Shown: piece after piece, positions 43,681 to 52,826 of the stretch
How positions within the stretch are numbered: the stretch's first letter is position 1
How the letters are laid out: each line of letters begins with the position of its first letter
Assembly: GCF_007680605.1 (NCBI RefSeq)
Contig: NZ_VEIO01000008.1
Span: 1-64,000 of the forward strand
DNA from: Paenibacillus xylanexedens
GTDB lineage: Bacteria > Bacillota > Bacilli > Paenibacillales > Paenibacillaceae
Direction: 5' to 3'
Length of the DNA: 64,000 bases
Position numbers and translations under genes: made by a program
Notes under the pieces: generated by a model
The model's input: only the letters and a program-made list of their open reading frames with translations
Told to the model about the DNA's origin: nothing
The model's database searches: none

Positions 43681-45438
43681 TTAGCAGCTTCCCGAATCTG
43701 TAACTCGCCCTGGACGAGGAGACTCTGCCCGTAAAAAAGAGGCGGATGCCGGAGGAAAGATCTCCGGTTTAGGTAACGCCGTCTCTTCTGCAACTACTTG
43801 CTGTTCCACTTGTTGCGCCCCCGGTTCCGAGCCAAAGACTTCACGGAATACATCCTGAACCGTATCTACAGGGATCACCCGCAAGCCCTCCAGATTATCA
43901 AAAATGGACTGCCAATTCTCCGCCGGTATAATGACCGTCTTCGCCCCAGCCTGGAAAGCCGCCTCCACCTTCGCCAGCACTCCGCCAATCGGTTTAACCC
44001 GGCCATGGATACTAATCTCGCCCGTCATGGCAATCTCGTGGTCTACAGGGCGTCCTTGAATGGCTGAAGCGATTGCTGTAGCCATGGCAATTCCGGCCGA
44101 TGGACCATCAATCGGCGTGCCTCCCGGAAAATTCACATGTAAATCATAATCACTCGTGCGGATGCCCATCGCTTTCAAGACGGTTAACACATTTTCAACC
44201 GAACCTTTAGCCATACTTTTCCGCCGAAGTGTACGGGAACCGCCTCCAATCTCTTCCTCATCCACGACACCTGTGATGTTGATGCGGCCCTGGTCTTTCA
44301 GTGCAGGAACCGCTGACACCTCAATCTCCAAAATGGTACCCATATTCGGTCCGTAAACAGCGAGCCCATTGACAAACCCGACCTGCGGCTGTGAAGGAAC
44401 CTTACGATCCGGCCTTGGCTGGATCTGACTGCTCCCGGCAACCCACTCGACATCAGAAGCCTGAAGCGTCTCACGCTTTTCAGTGAGTGCAAGTCCAGCG
44501 GCTAGTTGAATGATATTGACTGCTTCACGCCCATTCGTCGCATATCGCTTGACCACATCAACGGCATCCGGGCATGGACTGAACCCGATTTTCTGTACCG
44601 CATCTTCCGCAATCTTTCCAATCTCCTCCGGTAACAATGGACGGAAATAGACCTCCATACACCGTGAACGTAAGGCAGGAGGGAGCTCATGCGGGGAACG
44701 TGTCGTCGCTCCAACCAGACGAAAATCGGCAGGCAGCCCATTCTGGAAAATATCGTGGATATAAGCAGGAGTATGCGTGTCTTCCGAGTTATAGTACGCA
44801 CTTTCCAAAAAGACCTTGCGGTCCTCCAGCACTTTGAGCAGCTTATTCATCTGAATGGAATGTAATTCTCCAATTTCATCGATAAAAAGCATACCGCCAT
44901 GCGCCTTGGTCACCGCCCCCGGTTTCGGTTGAGGGATACCCGCCACGCCCATAGCTCCCGCTCCCTGATAGATCGGATCATGAACGGAACCAATCAATGG
45001 ATCCGCAATACCTCGCTCATCAAAACGAGCCGTTGTGGCATCCAGCTCCGTAAATTTAGCATCGGCTTTGAAGGGAGAGGTCGGGTTTTTCTTCGCCTCT
45101 TCCAGCACAACCCTTGCGGCAGCCGTTTTCCCTACTCCCGGCGGGCCATATATGATCACATGTTGCGGATTGGCACTACATAAGGCAGCCTTCAGCGCGC
45201 GCAGTCCGTCTTTTTGCCCAACAATATCGTTAATGGTCGCTGGACGCGTCTTCTCCGCCAGCGGCTTCGTCAGTGATATCGAACGCAGCTTGCGCAGCTT
45301 CTCCAACTCTTTCCGTGATTCACGCTCAACCGCAGTTCGGTTCGTTTTCTGGCCTCGAAGCAAGTTCCAGAAGTATAACCCGATCACCACGCCAAAAAAT
45401 AACTGTATCAACATGAATACCATGCCAAACTCACCCAT
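43681..45438 (-). CDS. lonB: Sporulation-type ATP-dependent protease LonB
   Basis: Lon-family protease, in B. subtilis made in the forespore. It lacks the long substrate domain of LonA and has an N-terminal hydrophobic anchor (about 6-26). Walker A is YGPPGVGKTAAA, Walker B MLFIDEIGEL, and the catalytic dyad is in PIDGPSAGIAMAT (serine) and IGGVLAKVEAAFQAG (lysine). The C-terminal 45 residues are an unusual Pro/Glu-rich tail. The ATG has AGGAGG upstream. Confidence 0.92.
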   Translation of the reverse strand: MGEFGMVFMLIQLFFGVVIGLYFWNLLRGQKTNRTAVERESRKELEKLRKLRSISLTKPLAEKTRPATINDIVGQKDGLRALKAALCSANPQHVIIYGPPGVGKTAAARVVLEEAKKNPTSPFKADAKFTELDATTARFDERGIADPLIGSVHDPIYQGAGAMGVAGIPQPKPGAVTKAHGGMLFIDEIGELHSIQMNKLLKVLEDRKVFLESAYYNSEDTHTPAYIHDIFQNGLPADFRLVGATTRSPHELPPALRSRCMEVYFRPLLPEEIGKIAEDAVQKIGFSPCPDAVDVVKRYATNGREAVNIIQLAAGLALTEKRETLQASDVEWVAGSSQIQPRPDRKVPSQPQVGFVNGLAVYGPNMGTILEIEVSAVPALKDQGRINITGVVDEEEIGGGSRTLRRKSMAKGSVENVLTVLKAMGIRTSDYDLHVNFPGGTPIDGPSAGIAMATAIASAIQGRPVDHEIAMTGEISIHGRVKPIGGVLAKVEAAFQAGAKTVIIPAENWQSIFDNLEGLRVIPVDTVQDVFREVFGSEPGAQQVEQQVVAEETALPKPEIFPPASASFLRAESPRPGRVTDSGSC

Positions 45439-45566
45439 ATCTCAACATCCTCCTGTTCTGTCCTTCTTCTCATCTGTAATCATGCTAATACTTGGTAGTA
45501 TAGCCTTTTCGACGAGACGTAAACGGAACAAGACGAATTTGTGCTTGAGAATTTGTTCATGAGCAT

Positions 45567-45597
45567 GCAAAAAGCCCGCCACGTATGGCAGGCTTTC
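45567..45597 (-). terminator. Terminator of ispG
   Basis: On the minus strand AAAGCCTGCCAT and GGCGGGCTTT form a tight hairpin followed by TTTTT. Confidence 0.8.
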
Positions 45598-45677
45598 ACA
45601 TTTCAACTATTTAAACGTATCACTATCGCTTGGATGATAGGAACCATTTCTTTTTGGGTACACTTGTACAAAAAAAA

Positions 45678-46775
45678 TTAGTGCGAACGCCCGGGGATAA
45701 CCCCTGTTTCTTCATACGCTTCAACGATTTTGTCGATTTCTTTTTTCAATTCCTCTACCATGATCTCTTCCGGCACTTTACGGATCATTTTACCATGACG
45801 GAATAAAAGACCTTCTCCACGGGCACCGGCAATGCCAATATCCGCTTCTTTGGCTTCGCCTGGACCATTAACGGCACAACCCAGTACAGATACTTTAATC
45901 GGCACCTTAAGCTTGGAGATATACTCTTCCACTTCGTTGGCGATCGAGAAGAGATCAATATCCAGACGCCCGCAAGTTGGGCAAGAGATCAGTGTAGCCG
46001 CATTGGAGATGAGTCCAAAGGTTTTGAGCAGATCGCGCGCAACTTTAATCTCTTCTACCGGATCGGCACTAAGCGAGATACGCATCGTTGAACCAATCCC
46101 CATAGAGAGCAGTGCGCCCATACCCGCGGAACTTTTGATCGTGCCTGAGAAGAGAGTTCCTGCCTCGGTAATACCGAGGTGTAACGGATAAGGAATAATC
46201 TGAGCTGCCTTCGTATAAGCTTCAATGGCCATCGGTACGTCCGACGCTTTGAGTGAGACGATGATATCGTGGAAATCCAGCTCTTCCAAAATACCAATGT
46301 GAAACAGCGCACTTTCGACCATGGCATCCGCAGTAGGATAGCCATACTTTTCAAGCAGATGATTCTCTAGTGAACCCGCGTTTACCCCGATTCGAATCGG
46401 AATCCCCTTTTCCTTGCACGCTTTGACAACCTCTTCGACTTTAGCACGTTTACCGATATTGCCTGGATTGATCCGAACTTTATCAATGCCATTCTCGATA
46501 GCCAGCAAAGCCAGCTTGTAGTTAAAATGGATGTCAGCCACGAGCGGGATGTGAATCCGCTTCTTGATTTCCTTAATCGCTGCCGCAGCTTCCTCATTAT
46601 TCACCGTTACACGTACCACTTGGCATCCGGCTTCTTCCAATCGCAAAATCTCTGCAACTGTCGCTTCAACGTCTGCTGTTTTGGTCGTACACATACTTTG
46701 AATAATAACTTCGTTACTACCACCAATGGTCAAGTTCCCTACTTTTACGGGACGGGTGTCCTGTCTTAAATACAT
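45678..46775 (-). CDS. ispG: 4-hydroxy-3-methylbut-2-enyl diphosphate synthase
   Basis: Iron-sulphur enzyme of the MEP isoprenoid pathway, reducing the cyclic diphosphate to HMBPP. The [4Fe-4S] cysteines are seen in CPTCGRLD and LGCAVNGPGE, and the TIM-barrel part has LVADIHFNYKLAL and RINPGNIG. I chose the ATG at 46775, giving 365 residues; an N-terminal extension from an upstream start would not match the family. It is flanked by lonB and clpX, so its location is not pathway-related. Confidence 0.95.
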   Translation of the reverse strand: MYLRQDTRPVKVGNLTIGGSNEVIIQSMCTTKTADVEATVAEILRLEEAGCQVVRVTVNNEEAAAAIKEIKKRIHIPLVADIHFNYKLALLAIENGIDKVRINPGNIGKRAKVEEVVKACKEKGIPIRIGVNAGSLENHLLEKYGYPTADAMVESALFHIGILEELDFHDIIVSLKASDVPMAIEAYTKAAQIIPYPLHLGITEAGTLFSGTIKSSAGMGALLSMGIGSTMRISLSADPVEEIKVARDLLKTFGLISNAATLISCPTCGRLDIDLFSIANEVEEYISKLKVPIKVSVLGCAVNGPGEAKEADIGIAGARGEGLLFRHGKMIRKVPEEIMVEELKKEIDKIVEAYEETGVIPGRSH

Positions 46776-46895
46776 GAGTGATTTCTCTCCCCACAACGTC
46801 AAAGCTCCACTCTGACAAAAGACCATATATACGCCTTCTGCCCAAGTGGAGAACTGACAAGTCTATATTTCAAAGCTCAGCTGAAAGAATGTCAA

Positions 46896-48149
46896 TTAAG
46901 CACTCTCTTCCTGCTTATCGTCCTTTGATTGGCCAAGTTCAGGCACAACTTTTTTCTCAACAACTTCTTCCGTAATGACACAGCTGGTCACGTCTTCACG
47001 TGAAGGTACTTCATACATGATTTCCAGCATGATGCCTTCAATGATTGCACGCAGGCCACGCGCACCTGTGTTACGCTTGATTGCTTCTTTGGCAATAGCC
47101 AGCAATGCACCCGGTTCAAACACCAGATTGACATTGTCCAGCTCAAGCAGTTTTTGGTACTGCTTCGTCAGCGCATTTTTCGGTTCGGACAGAATCCGCA
47201 CCAACGTATCTTCATCCAGTGGCTCCAACGTAGAGATGACTGGCAGACGGCCTACGAATTCCGGAATCAAACCGAATTTCAGCAAGTCTTCTGGCAATAC
47301 CATACCGAGGTATTCACCCGGTTTCAGATCTTTTTGCTCCGTAGCGGCGTTAAAGCCAATGACTTTTTTACCGATCCGGCGTTTGATCATTTGCTCCAGG
47401 CCATCAAAAGCACCACCACAGATGAACAAGATGTTGGTTGTATCAATTTGAATGAACTCTTGATGTGGATGCTTGCGACCACCTTGTGGCGGAACTGAAG
47501 CAACTGTACCTTCAAGAATTTTCAGCAAAGCTTGCTGAACACCTTCACCGGATACGTCACGAGTAATGGACGGGTTCTCCGATTTACGTGCCACTTTATC
47601 AATTTCATCAATATAGATAATGCCGCGTTCTGCTTTTTCTACATCATAGTCAGCCGCTTGGATCAGCTTAAGCAGAATGTTCTCGACATCCTCACCCACG
47701 TATCCCGCTTCTGTCAATGAAGTTGCATCCGCAATAGCAAAAGGAACGTTCAGAATCTTCGCCATCGTTTGGGCAAGCAACGTTTTACCGGAACCCGTAG
47801 GTCCTAACAGCAAAATGTTACTCTTCGACAGTTCTACGTCTTCAATCTTGCTTTGTGTATTGATCCGTTTGTAGTGGTTGTACACAGCTACAGACAATGA
47901 TTTTTTCGCTTGTTCCTGACCAATAACATATTGATCAAGAATATCACGGATTTCTTTTGGTTTCGGAATATCTTTCAGGTCTACTTCTTCATCATGACCG
48001 AGTTCTTCCTCTACAATTTCGGTGCAAAGTTCAATACATTCATCACAGATGTATACGCCTGGTCCAGCGACCAGCTTGCGAACTTGCTCCTGAGATTTAC
48101 CGCAAAAAGAGCATTTCAGTTGCCCTTTCTCATCGTTAAATTTAAACAT
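46896..48149 (-). CDS. clpX: ATP-dependent Clp protease ATPase subunit ClpX
   Basis: AAA+ unfoldase that delivers substrates to ClpP. The N-terminal zinc domain has CSFCGKSQ and CDECIELC, Walker A is GPTGSGKTL, Walker B IIYIDEIDK, and the ClpP-docking IGF loop appears as KKVIGFNA. Length 417 is typical. It follows clpP by only 12 bp, so the pair is probably co-transcribed. Confidence 0.97.
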   Translation of the reverse strand: MFKFNDEKGQLKCSFCGKSQEQVRKLVAGPGVYICDECIELCTEIVEEELGHDEEVDLKDIPKPKEIRDILDQYVIGQEQAKKSLSVAVYNHYKRINTQSKIEDVELSKSNILLLGPTGSGKTLLAQTMAKILNVPFAIADATSLTEAGYVGEDVENILLKLIQAADYDVEKAERGIIYIDEIDKVARKSENPSITRDVSGEGVQQALLKILEGTVASVPPQGGRKHPHQEFIQIDTTNILFICGGAFDGLEQMIKRRIGKKVIGFNAATEQKDLKPGEYLGMVLPEDLLKFGLIPEFVGRLPVISTLEPLDEDTLVRILSEPKNALTKQYQKLLELDNVNLVFEPGALLAIAKEAIKRNTGARGLRAIIEGIMLEIMYEVPSREDVTSCVITEEVVEKKVVPELGQSKDDKQEESA

Positions 48150-48161
48150 GAAACCACCCCT

Positions 48162-48752
48162 TTAGGAATTGATCGGTCTGCTGAGCACCTGGTCAATAAT
48201 GCCGTACGTTTTCGCTTCTTCCGCACTCATGAAAAAGTCACGGTCTGTGTCCCGCTCAATTTTATCAAGGGGCTGACCTGTACGATCAACATATATTTGA
48301 TTCAGTTTCTGACGAGTTTTAATGATCCATTCTGCGTGAATTTTAATGTCCGCAGCCTGTCCTTGAACGCCGCCAAGCGGCTGGTGAATCATCACTTCGC
48401 TGTTCGTAAGCGCATATCTTTTGCCCGGAGCGCCTGCGGTCAGCAATAAAGAGCCCATGCTTGCTGCCATACCTACGCAAATGGTCGATACATCCGGCTT
48501 GATAAATTGCATCGTATCGTATATACCCATCCCTGCCGTAACAGAACCACCAGGTGAATTAATATACAAGCTGATATCCTTCTCAGGATCGTCGGCTGCC
48601 AAAAATAAAAGCTGAGCTATGACAAGATTGGCTACATCGTCATCAATCGCACTGGTCAGAAAAATAATGCGATCCTTCAGCAAACGTGAATATATATCGT
48701 AAGAACGCTCGCCTCGATTGGTTTGTTCAACAACCATTGGCACCAGACTCAT
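48162..48752 (-). CDS. clpP: ATP-dependent Clp protease proteolytic subunit ClpP
   Basis: Serine peptidase forming the tetradecameric ClpP chamber. The catalytic triad is S98 in GMAASMGS, H123 in MIHQPLGG and D172 in DRDFF. Length 196 is exact for the family. The ATG has AGAGG upstream and a good sigma-A promoter lies about 70 bp away. Confidence 0.97.
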   Translation of the reverse strand: MSLVPMVVEQTNRGERSYDIYSRLLKDRIIFLTSAIDDDVANLVIAQLLFLAADDPEKDISLYINSPGGSVTAGMGIYDTMQFIKPDVSTICVGMAASMGSLLLTAGAPGKRYALTNSEVMIHQPLGGVQGQAADIKIHAEWIIKTRQKLNQIYVDRTGQPLDKIERDTDRDFFMSAEEAKTYGIIDQVLSRPINS

Positions 48753-48814
48753 GAGACCAACCTCTTTTCTACATGTAATTAGACATAGGCTGACTGTAAA
48801 GCAAACCCAAAATC

Positions 48815-48843
48815 ATTTTAACATGTTCCTTTGACAATGTCAT
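48815..48843 (-). promoter_or_regulatory. Promoter of clpP-clpX
   Basis: On the minus strand ATGACA (48838-48843) and TAAAAT (48815-48820) are 17 bp apart. A small palindrome TGACATTGTCA overlaps the -35 end. The rest of the gene-free stretch 48844-49067 shows nothing I recognise. Confidence 0.6.
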
Positions 48844-49067
48844 TTTTCAGAAAACACGTGATCTTAGGGATGTTTACGATGTAGCCTGATCATATTTAAC
48901 CATGTTTTCTATGTATGTGCAAATTACATCGATCCTATGCCGTCTTGGTATTTTTTTATTTCCATCCAAGAACAAAGGTTTGAAATCAACGGAAAATGGG
49001 CACCTTGCAATAAAATGAATGAGAATCCATATCAACACTCATTTTTCTATAAAATGGATGTCGCAAT

Positions 49068-49104
49068 TTAAAAATAAGGCACGCAATGACTCACGTGCCT
49101 TATC
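49068..49104 (-). terminator. Terminator of tig
   Basis: On the minus strand AAGGCACG and CGTGCCTT form a stem with a 10-nt loop, followed by ATTTTTAAA. Confidence 0.8.
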
Positions 49105-49137
49105 GTTTATATAGCTGTCATAATCACACAGCTTGTC

Positions 49138-50478
49138 TTATTTTTCGTCAGCTTCTGCAGCAGCTTCTTCGGCTGGAGCTTCAACCGGCTCAACAACTTT
49201 GCTGTTCTCAACGAGAACTTCGATTGTTTTGCGCAATTTAACTTCATCACGAAGACTCTCCAGGGAACCGTTACCTTCGAGGATGCCACGGATCTCTTCA
49301 GCAGGACGCTTGTAAGATTCAGCCATTTTCTCGAGTTCCTGGTTCACTTCTTCATCGGAAACTTCGATGTTTTCCGCTTTACCTACTGCTTCAAGCACCA
49401 GGTTGTTGCGAACACGTTTCGAAGCATCGTCTTGCATTTGTGCTCTCAAGTCAGCTTGAGTCTGACCGGAGAAGCTCATGAACATTTCAAGGTTCATGCC
49501 TTGGCTACGAAGACGGTTGTCGAAATCGCGCATCATGTTCTGTACTTCACTGTCAACCATTGCAGCAGGGATGTCCACTTCAGCGTTTTCAGCTACTTTT
49601 TCTACAACTGCGTTTTCCTGAGCAGCTTTGAATTCGTCTGCTTTACGGGATTCCAGTTGTGTTTTGAGGTCAGCTTTGTACTCTTCCAGAGTATCAAATT
49701 CGCTAACATCTTTAGCAAACTCATCATCCAGTTCTGGAAGTTGTTTGCGTTTGATTTCATGGACTTTCACTTTGAATACGGCTTGTTTGCCAGCCAGCTC
49801 CGTTGCATGGTAGCTCTCTGGGAAAGTCACTTCTACGTCTTTGAAGTCGCCAGTGGACAGACCCACTACTTGCTCTTCAAATCCTGGAATAAATGTGTTG
49901 GAACCCAGTTCCAAGGAGTAACGCTCAGCTTGTCCACCTTCGAAAGGTACACCATCAACAGAACCGTCGAAGTCAATTACAGCAACATCGCCGTTCGCTG
50001 CAGCACCTTCGTCAACTACAACAAGTTCAGCATGACGCTGTTGCAAACGCTCCAGCTCTTCTGCAACTTCTGCATCCGTTACTTCACCTTTAGCTACAGC
50101 AACTTCGATTCCTTTATAGTCACCCAGGGTAACTTCTGGTTTCACAGTTACTTTCGCTTTAAATTTGAAGGATTGTCCTTTACCGAATTGCTCGATGTCC
50201 ACATCAGGACGATCTACCGGGAAGATATCCGTTTGATCAATCGCTTCTGTGTAAGCTTCTGGAAGCAAAATGTCGATTGCTTCTTGATAAAGGCTTTCCA
50301 CTCCGAAACGAGCTTCGAAGATCGGACGCGGCACTTTACCTTTACGGAATCCAGGTACGTTTGCTTGTTTTACTACTTTATTAAAAGCTTTGTCGAGTGC
50401 TTCCGTTACGCGCTCTGCACCGACTTCAACCTCAAGAACCCCAAGGTTCTTCTCTATCTTTTCCCAAGTTGCTTTCAT
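49138..50478 (-). CDS. tig: Trigger factor (ribosome-associated chaperone)
   Basis: Peptidyl-prolyl isomerase and chaperone at the ribosome exit tunnel. The N-terminal ribosome-binding motif appears as NVPGFRKGKVPR, the FKBP domain starts near residue 150 with NGDVAVIDFDGSVDG, and the helical C-terminal domain follows. A Glu/Ala-rich tail ends the 446-residue protein. The ATG has GGAGG about 11 nt upstream. Confidence 0.97.
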   Translation of the reverse strand: MKATWEKIEKNLGVLEVEVGAERVTEALDKAFNKVVKQANVPGFRKGKVPRPIFEARFGVESLYQEAIDILLPEAYTEAIDQTDIFPVDRPDVDIEQFGKGQSFKFKAKVTVKPEVTLGDYKGIEVAVAKGEVTDAEVAEELERLQQRHAELVVVDEGAAANGDVAVIDFDGSVDGVPFEGGQAERYSLELGSNTFIPGFEEQVVGLSTGDFKDVEVTFPESYHATELAGKQAVFKVKVHEIKRKQLPELDDEFAKDVSEFDTLEEYKADLKTQLESRKADEFKAAQENAVVEKVAENAEVDIPAAMVDSEVQNMMRDFDNRLRSQGMNLEMFMSFSGQTQADLRAQMQDDASKRVRNNLVLEAVGKAENIEVSDEEVNQELEKMAESYKRPAEEIRGILEGNGSLESLRDEVKLRKTIEVLVENSKVVEPVEAPAEEAAAEADEK

Positions 50479-50542
50479 TGTATACTTTCCCCTCCAAAAT
50501 TCACATGTTCACGTAGGCGATCACGCACAAAATAACCATTTT

Positions 50543-50571
50543 AGTATAAACAAGTTTACATTCTTTTTCAA
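50543..50571 (-). promoter_or_regulatory. Promoter of tig
   Basis: On the minus strand TTGAAA (50566-50571) and TATACT (50543-50548) are 17 bp apart. A small hairpin, CAAGGG/CCCTTG (50570-50585), touches the -35 box and could end the upstream gene. Confidence 0.7.
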
Positions 50572-50613
50572 GGGGAATCCCTTGATACGGTTTAAGGTAA
50601 ACGTTTCCGTCTC

Positions 50614-51549
50614 TTAATGACCGTCCAAACCGGCGGAAACAAACTGTTTCATAGAGCGATACGCCTGCTCCAGTCGAAACCTCATTGCACCTGTCACAGC
50701 GTACATCGAGCGTGTGTTTTCTTCATCGTGCGATCCTCCCAGACTGTCTGCAACCGTCATATGTAGCGCAGCCGCCCAAATGTCTGCCATAGCATCGTTT
50801 TGCTCGAGCATGGACTGGTAATCCCGTGTTCCATAGACCGCCATAACATATTGTATCCACAGTTCCTGGGCAAAATAAAAGAGCGTAGGTTCATGAACCT
50901 CCGTCTGGTCTGCCACCCGTTCCAGAATCTGCACAATCTGAAGTGGAAATTCTTCCGGTTTAAGTGGAACGTTAGCGATATCAATCTCTACTTCTTCGTC
51001 ACCTCTAGTGAAATGAATGATGTCTTGCACCCCTCGACGACGCAGGGTTTGCATGACTCTGAATTGTAATAAAGGATGAAGCACCTTCGTTTGCAGCCAC
51101 CCGATCAATTCTTCATCCACTTTCGGAACGTCCAAAAATGCCAGTTGTTCTAGAGCCAGCATCGTCTGTTCAGATAGTGGGCCTTCCATAACCGTCCCGA
51201 GCAACTTGTCTGCGTAACCATCGTCCTGAGCAAGTTTCGACCTGGCGTGTTGCCTTGCCATCTCTTCTTCGCTGATGTCTTCTTCCTCTTCTTCTCGAAT
51301 GGTCTGCATTTCTGATTCTTCATATTGTGGGAAAGCAGCCTGCAACCACTCCAGCAACGCTCTCCACTCGTCATAGTGACGTTCTTCCTGTCCTTGGCAT
51401 TGCAACAAAAAGCGAAGCAAGTCCATTGCTTCACCGTAACGTTCATTTTCAAGCATAACCGTCAACTGTATCTGGTAATAGTCCAACGTTTTTGGAAACA
51501 ACACAATTTTGTTGTTGTGCTCGGTTTCCGGGGTTGTGGATTCCTTGAT
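50614..51549 (-). CDS. YsoA-like helical/TPR protein, unusual start
   Basis: Protein of about 311 residues, acidic and helical, with a TPR-like N-terminal part (YYQIQLTVMLENERYGEAMDLLRFLL) and a Glu-rich stretch (about 86-97). It sits directly upstream of tig, where B. subtilis has ysoA, a TPR protein of unknown role, so orthology is likely. The start is problematic: a strong AGAGGAGGTG site lies 7 nt before an in-frame ATC (51549), while the in-frame TTG at 51585 has no ribosome site and there is no suitable ATG or GTG. I place the start at the ATC. Confidence 0.6.
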   Translation of the reverse strand: MKESTTPETEHNNKIVLFPKTLDYYQIQLTVMLENERYGEAMDLLRFLLQCQGQEERHYDEWRALLEWLQAAFPQYEESEMQTIREEEEEDISEEEMARQHARSKLAQDDGYADKLLGTVMEGPLSEQTMLALEQLAFLDVPKVDEELIGWLQTKVLHPLLQFRVMQTLRRRGVQDIIHFTRGDEEVEIDIANVPLKPEEFPLQIVQILERVADQTEVHEPTLFYFAQELWIQYVMAVYGTRDYQSMLEQNDAMADIWAAALHMTVADSLGGSHDEENTRSMYAVTGAMRFRLEQAYRSMKQFVSAGLDGH

Positions 51550-51728
51550 GGGGGCACCTCCTCTGTTCCTGAATCTCCAGCCCAAATCGACCGTGAATAG
51601 ATATATATCAAGGAAATATGGATCTATTTTCTGAGTTCTTCTGATATTCTAACATAACCTTAATTAGAAAGAAAAAAACGTTGCGGCCGCCAAATATCAT
51701 ATATGAAAACAAGCTTAAAATAAAACAT

Positions 51729-51757
51729 TTGATATATTTTTTCACGTATGATATAAT
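51729..51757 (+). promoter_or_regulatory. Promoter of the left tRNA-Arg
   Basis: TTGATA (51729-51734) and TATAAT (51752-51757) are exactly 17 bp apart, 23 bp before the tRNA. It lies outside the inverted repeat and differs from the promoter of the other tRNA copy. Confidence 0.75.
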
Positions 51758-51780
51758 CATTTTTGCTTGAAAAATTCCAT

Positions 51781-51854
<74 letters not shown>

Positions 51855-51864
51855 TCAAAGAAAT

Positions 51865-51887
51865 AGCTTCCTTCGGGAAGCTTTTTT
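51865..51887 (+). terminator. Terminator of the left tRNA-Arg
   Basis: AGCTTCC and GGGAAGCT with a tight loop, followed by TTTTTT. The same hairpin recurs at about 51998-52020 and in the right arm. Confidence 0.85.
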
Positions 51888-51973
51888 GCGTACAGGGGAT
51901 GAGAACCCCGAAGGTTCGTCGAAGCATCCGCATCGATAGCATTCGCTTCGCAGTCTCGACTGGAAGGAGAGTA

Positions 51974-52026
51974 TCCCTCCTGGGACGTCAAAGAAATAGC
52001 TTCCTTCGGGAAGCTTTTTTGCGTAC
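51974..52026. repeat. Direct duplicate of the tRNA 3' end and terminator
   Basis: 53 bp identical to 51841-51893. It comprises the last 14 nt of the tRNA (TCCCTCCTGGGACG), a spacer and the terminator hairpin, 133 bp downstream of the original. The similarity continues less exactly for about 35 bp more. Such tRNA 3'-end copies are the usual mark left by site-specific integration or by slippage. Confidence 0.88.
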
Positions 52027-52196
52027 GGGGGTATGAGAACCCCAAGATTCGTCGGAGCATTAGGTTCCGTTGCCTTGTGTGCTTAGGTATTCACTTCGTC
52101 AACTCTTACTTCGCGGCTCTGACTTCAGGAAGCAAACCGTTGCTGAAAGCTAATAAGCCATTTCACAATAAATCGGCATCTCGCCATCGTGCTAAA

Positions 52197-52399
52197 AATT
52201 CTAACGATCATCAGAAGCGCTATTTCCCCCATTTTCAGCGTTTTGAAATTCTAATGATCACCACAGACCTTATTTTCTCGATTTTGTAGTTCTTTTGTAC
52301 TTTTTCATGCGGATTTAACGAAATAGCGTTCCTGAGGATCGTTAGAATTCAAGAAGGCTTTCTTTCCTTCAAATAAGGTTTCTCGTGATTGTTAGAATT
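52197..52399. repeat. Four copies of a ~28-bp motif in two orientations
   Basis: AATTCTAACGATCatcag..GCTATTT occurs forward at 52197-52225 and 52247-52274, and reversed at 52321-52349 and 52371-52399. The starts are spaced 50, 74 and 50 bp. The right arm (about 59720-59925) has the same set. Copies 1 and 3 share an AGCGNTATTT end; 2 and 4 share an ACCTTATTT end. The symmetric layout would fold in RNA. No function is known to me. Confidence 0.75.
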
Positions 52400-52826
52400 A
52401 AGTATCTATATTGAGACAATTTGCGATTTTCCCATGATACATTTGAGCAACTCCCCATTATCCATCTTTCGACACCTTCGTTAGTAATATCTCATTTTCT
52501 TGCTCAATCCTTACGATTTCACTCCAACTCCATCACAGTTTACTCTAGTCATGTTAGGGGACAGTCCGCGCTAAGCACTTCACAAAATACTAAAATCTCC
52601 CACATGACTTAATTCAACTAGTAATATTAATGTAAAACTATCAGAAAGAGCAGACCGACCATTTGTTAAGTTTCACTCTCCATTGCCCGATATGACACAC
52701 AATGTTATGCTTGCTTAATGAACATTGTACCAATCCATACATATCAACTTCCTTTAGAAGCGAAGTTGTACTTTGTTTGGTTTAATACCTTGCTTTAAAT
52801 ATATATTCAGAAACAGGAGATTAATG
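52400..52826. other. Gene-free stretch before the MFS gene
   Basis: AT-rich sequence without convincing coding frames. A possible weak promoter for the MFS gene, TTGTTT with TTAAAT about 16 bp downstream, lies at about 52776-52803. Nothing else recognised. Confidence 0.4.

Noticed and set aside
49432..50535. Plus-strand open frame of 367 codons
   Set aside because: It lies entirely opposite tig, is very rich in Phe/Tyr/Cys and has no ribosome site; it arises from the codon bias of tig.
52077..52289. 70-codon open frame as a protein gene
   Set aside because: It overlies a repeat present in both arms, has no ribosome site, and its sequence follows the repeat; kept only as a low-interest observation.
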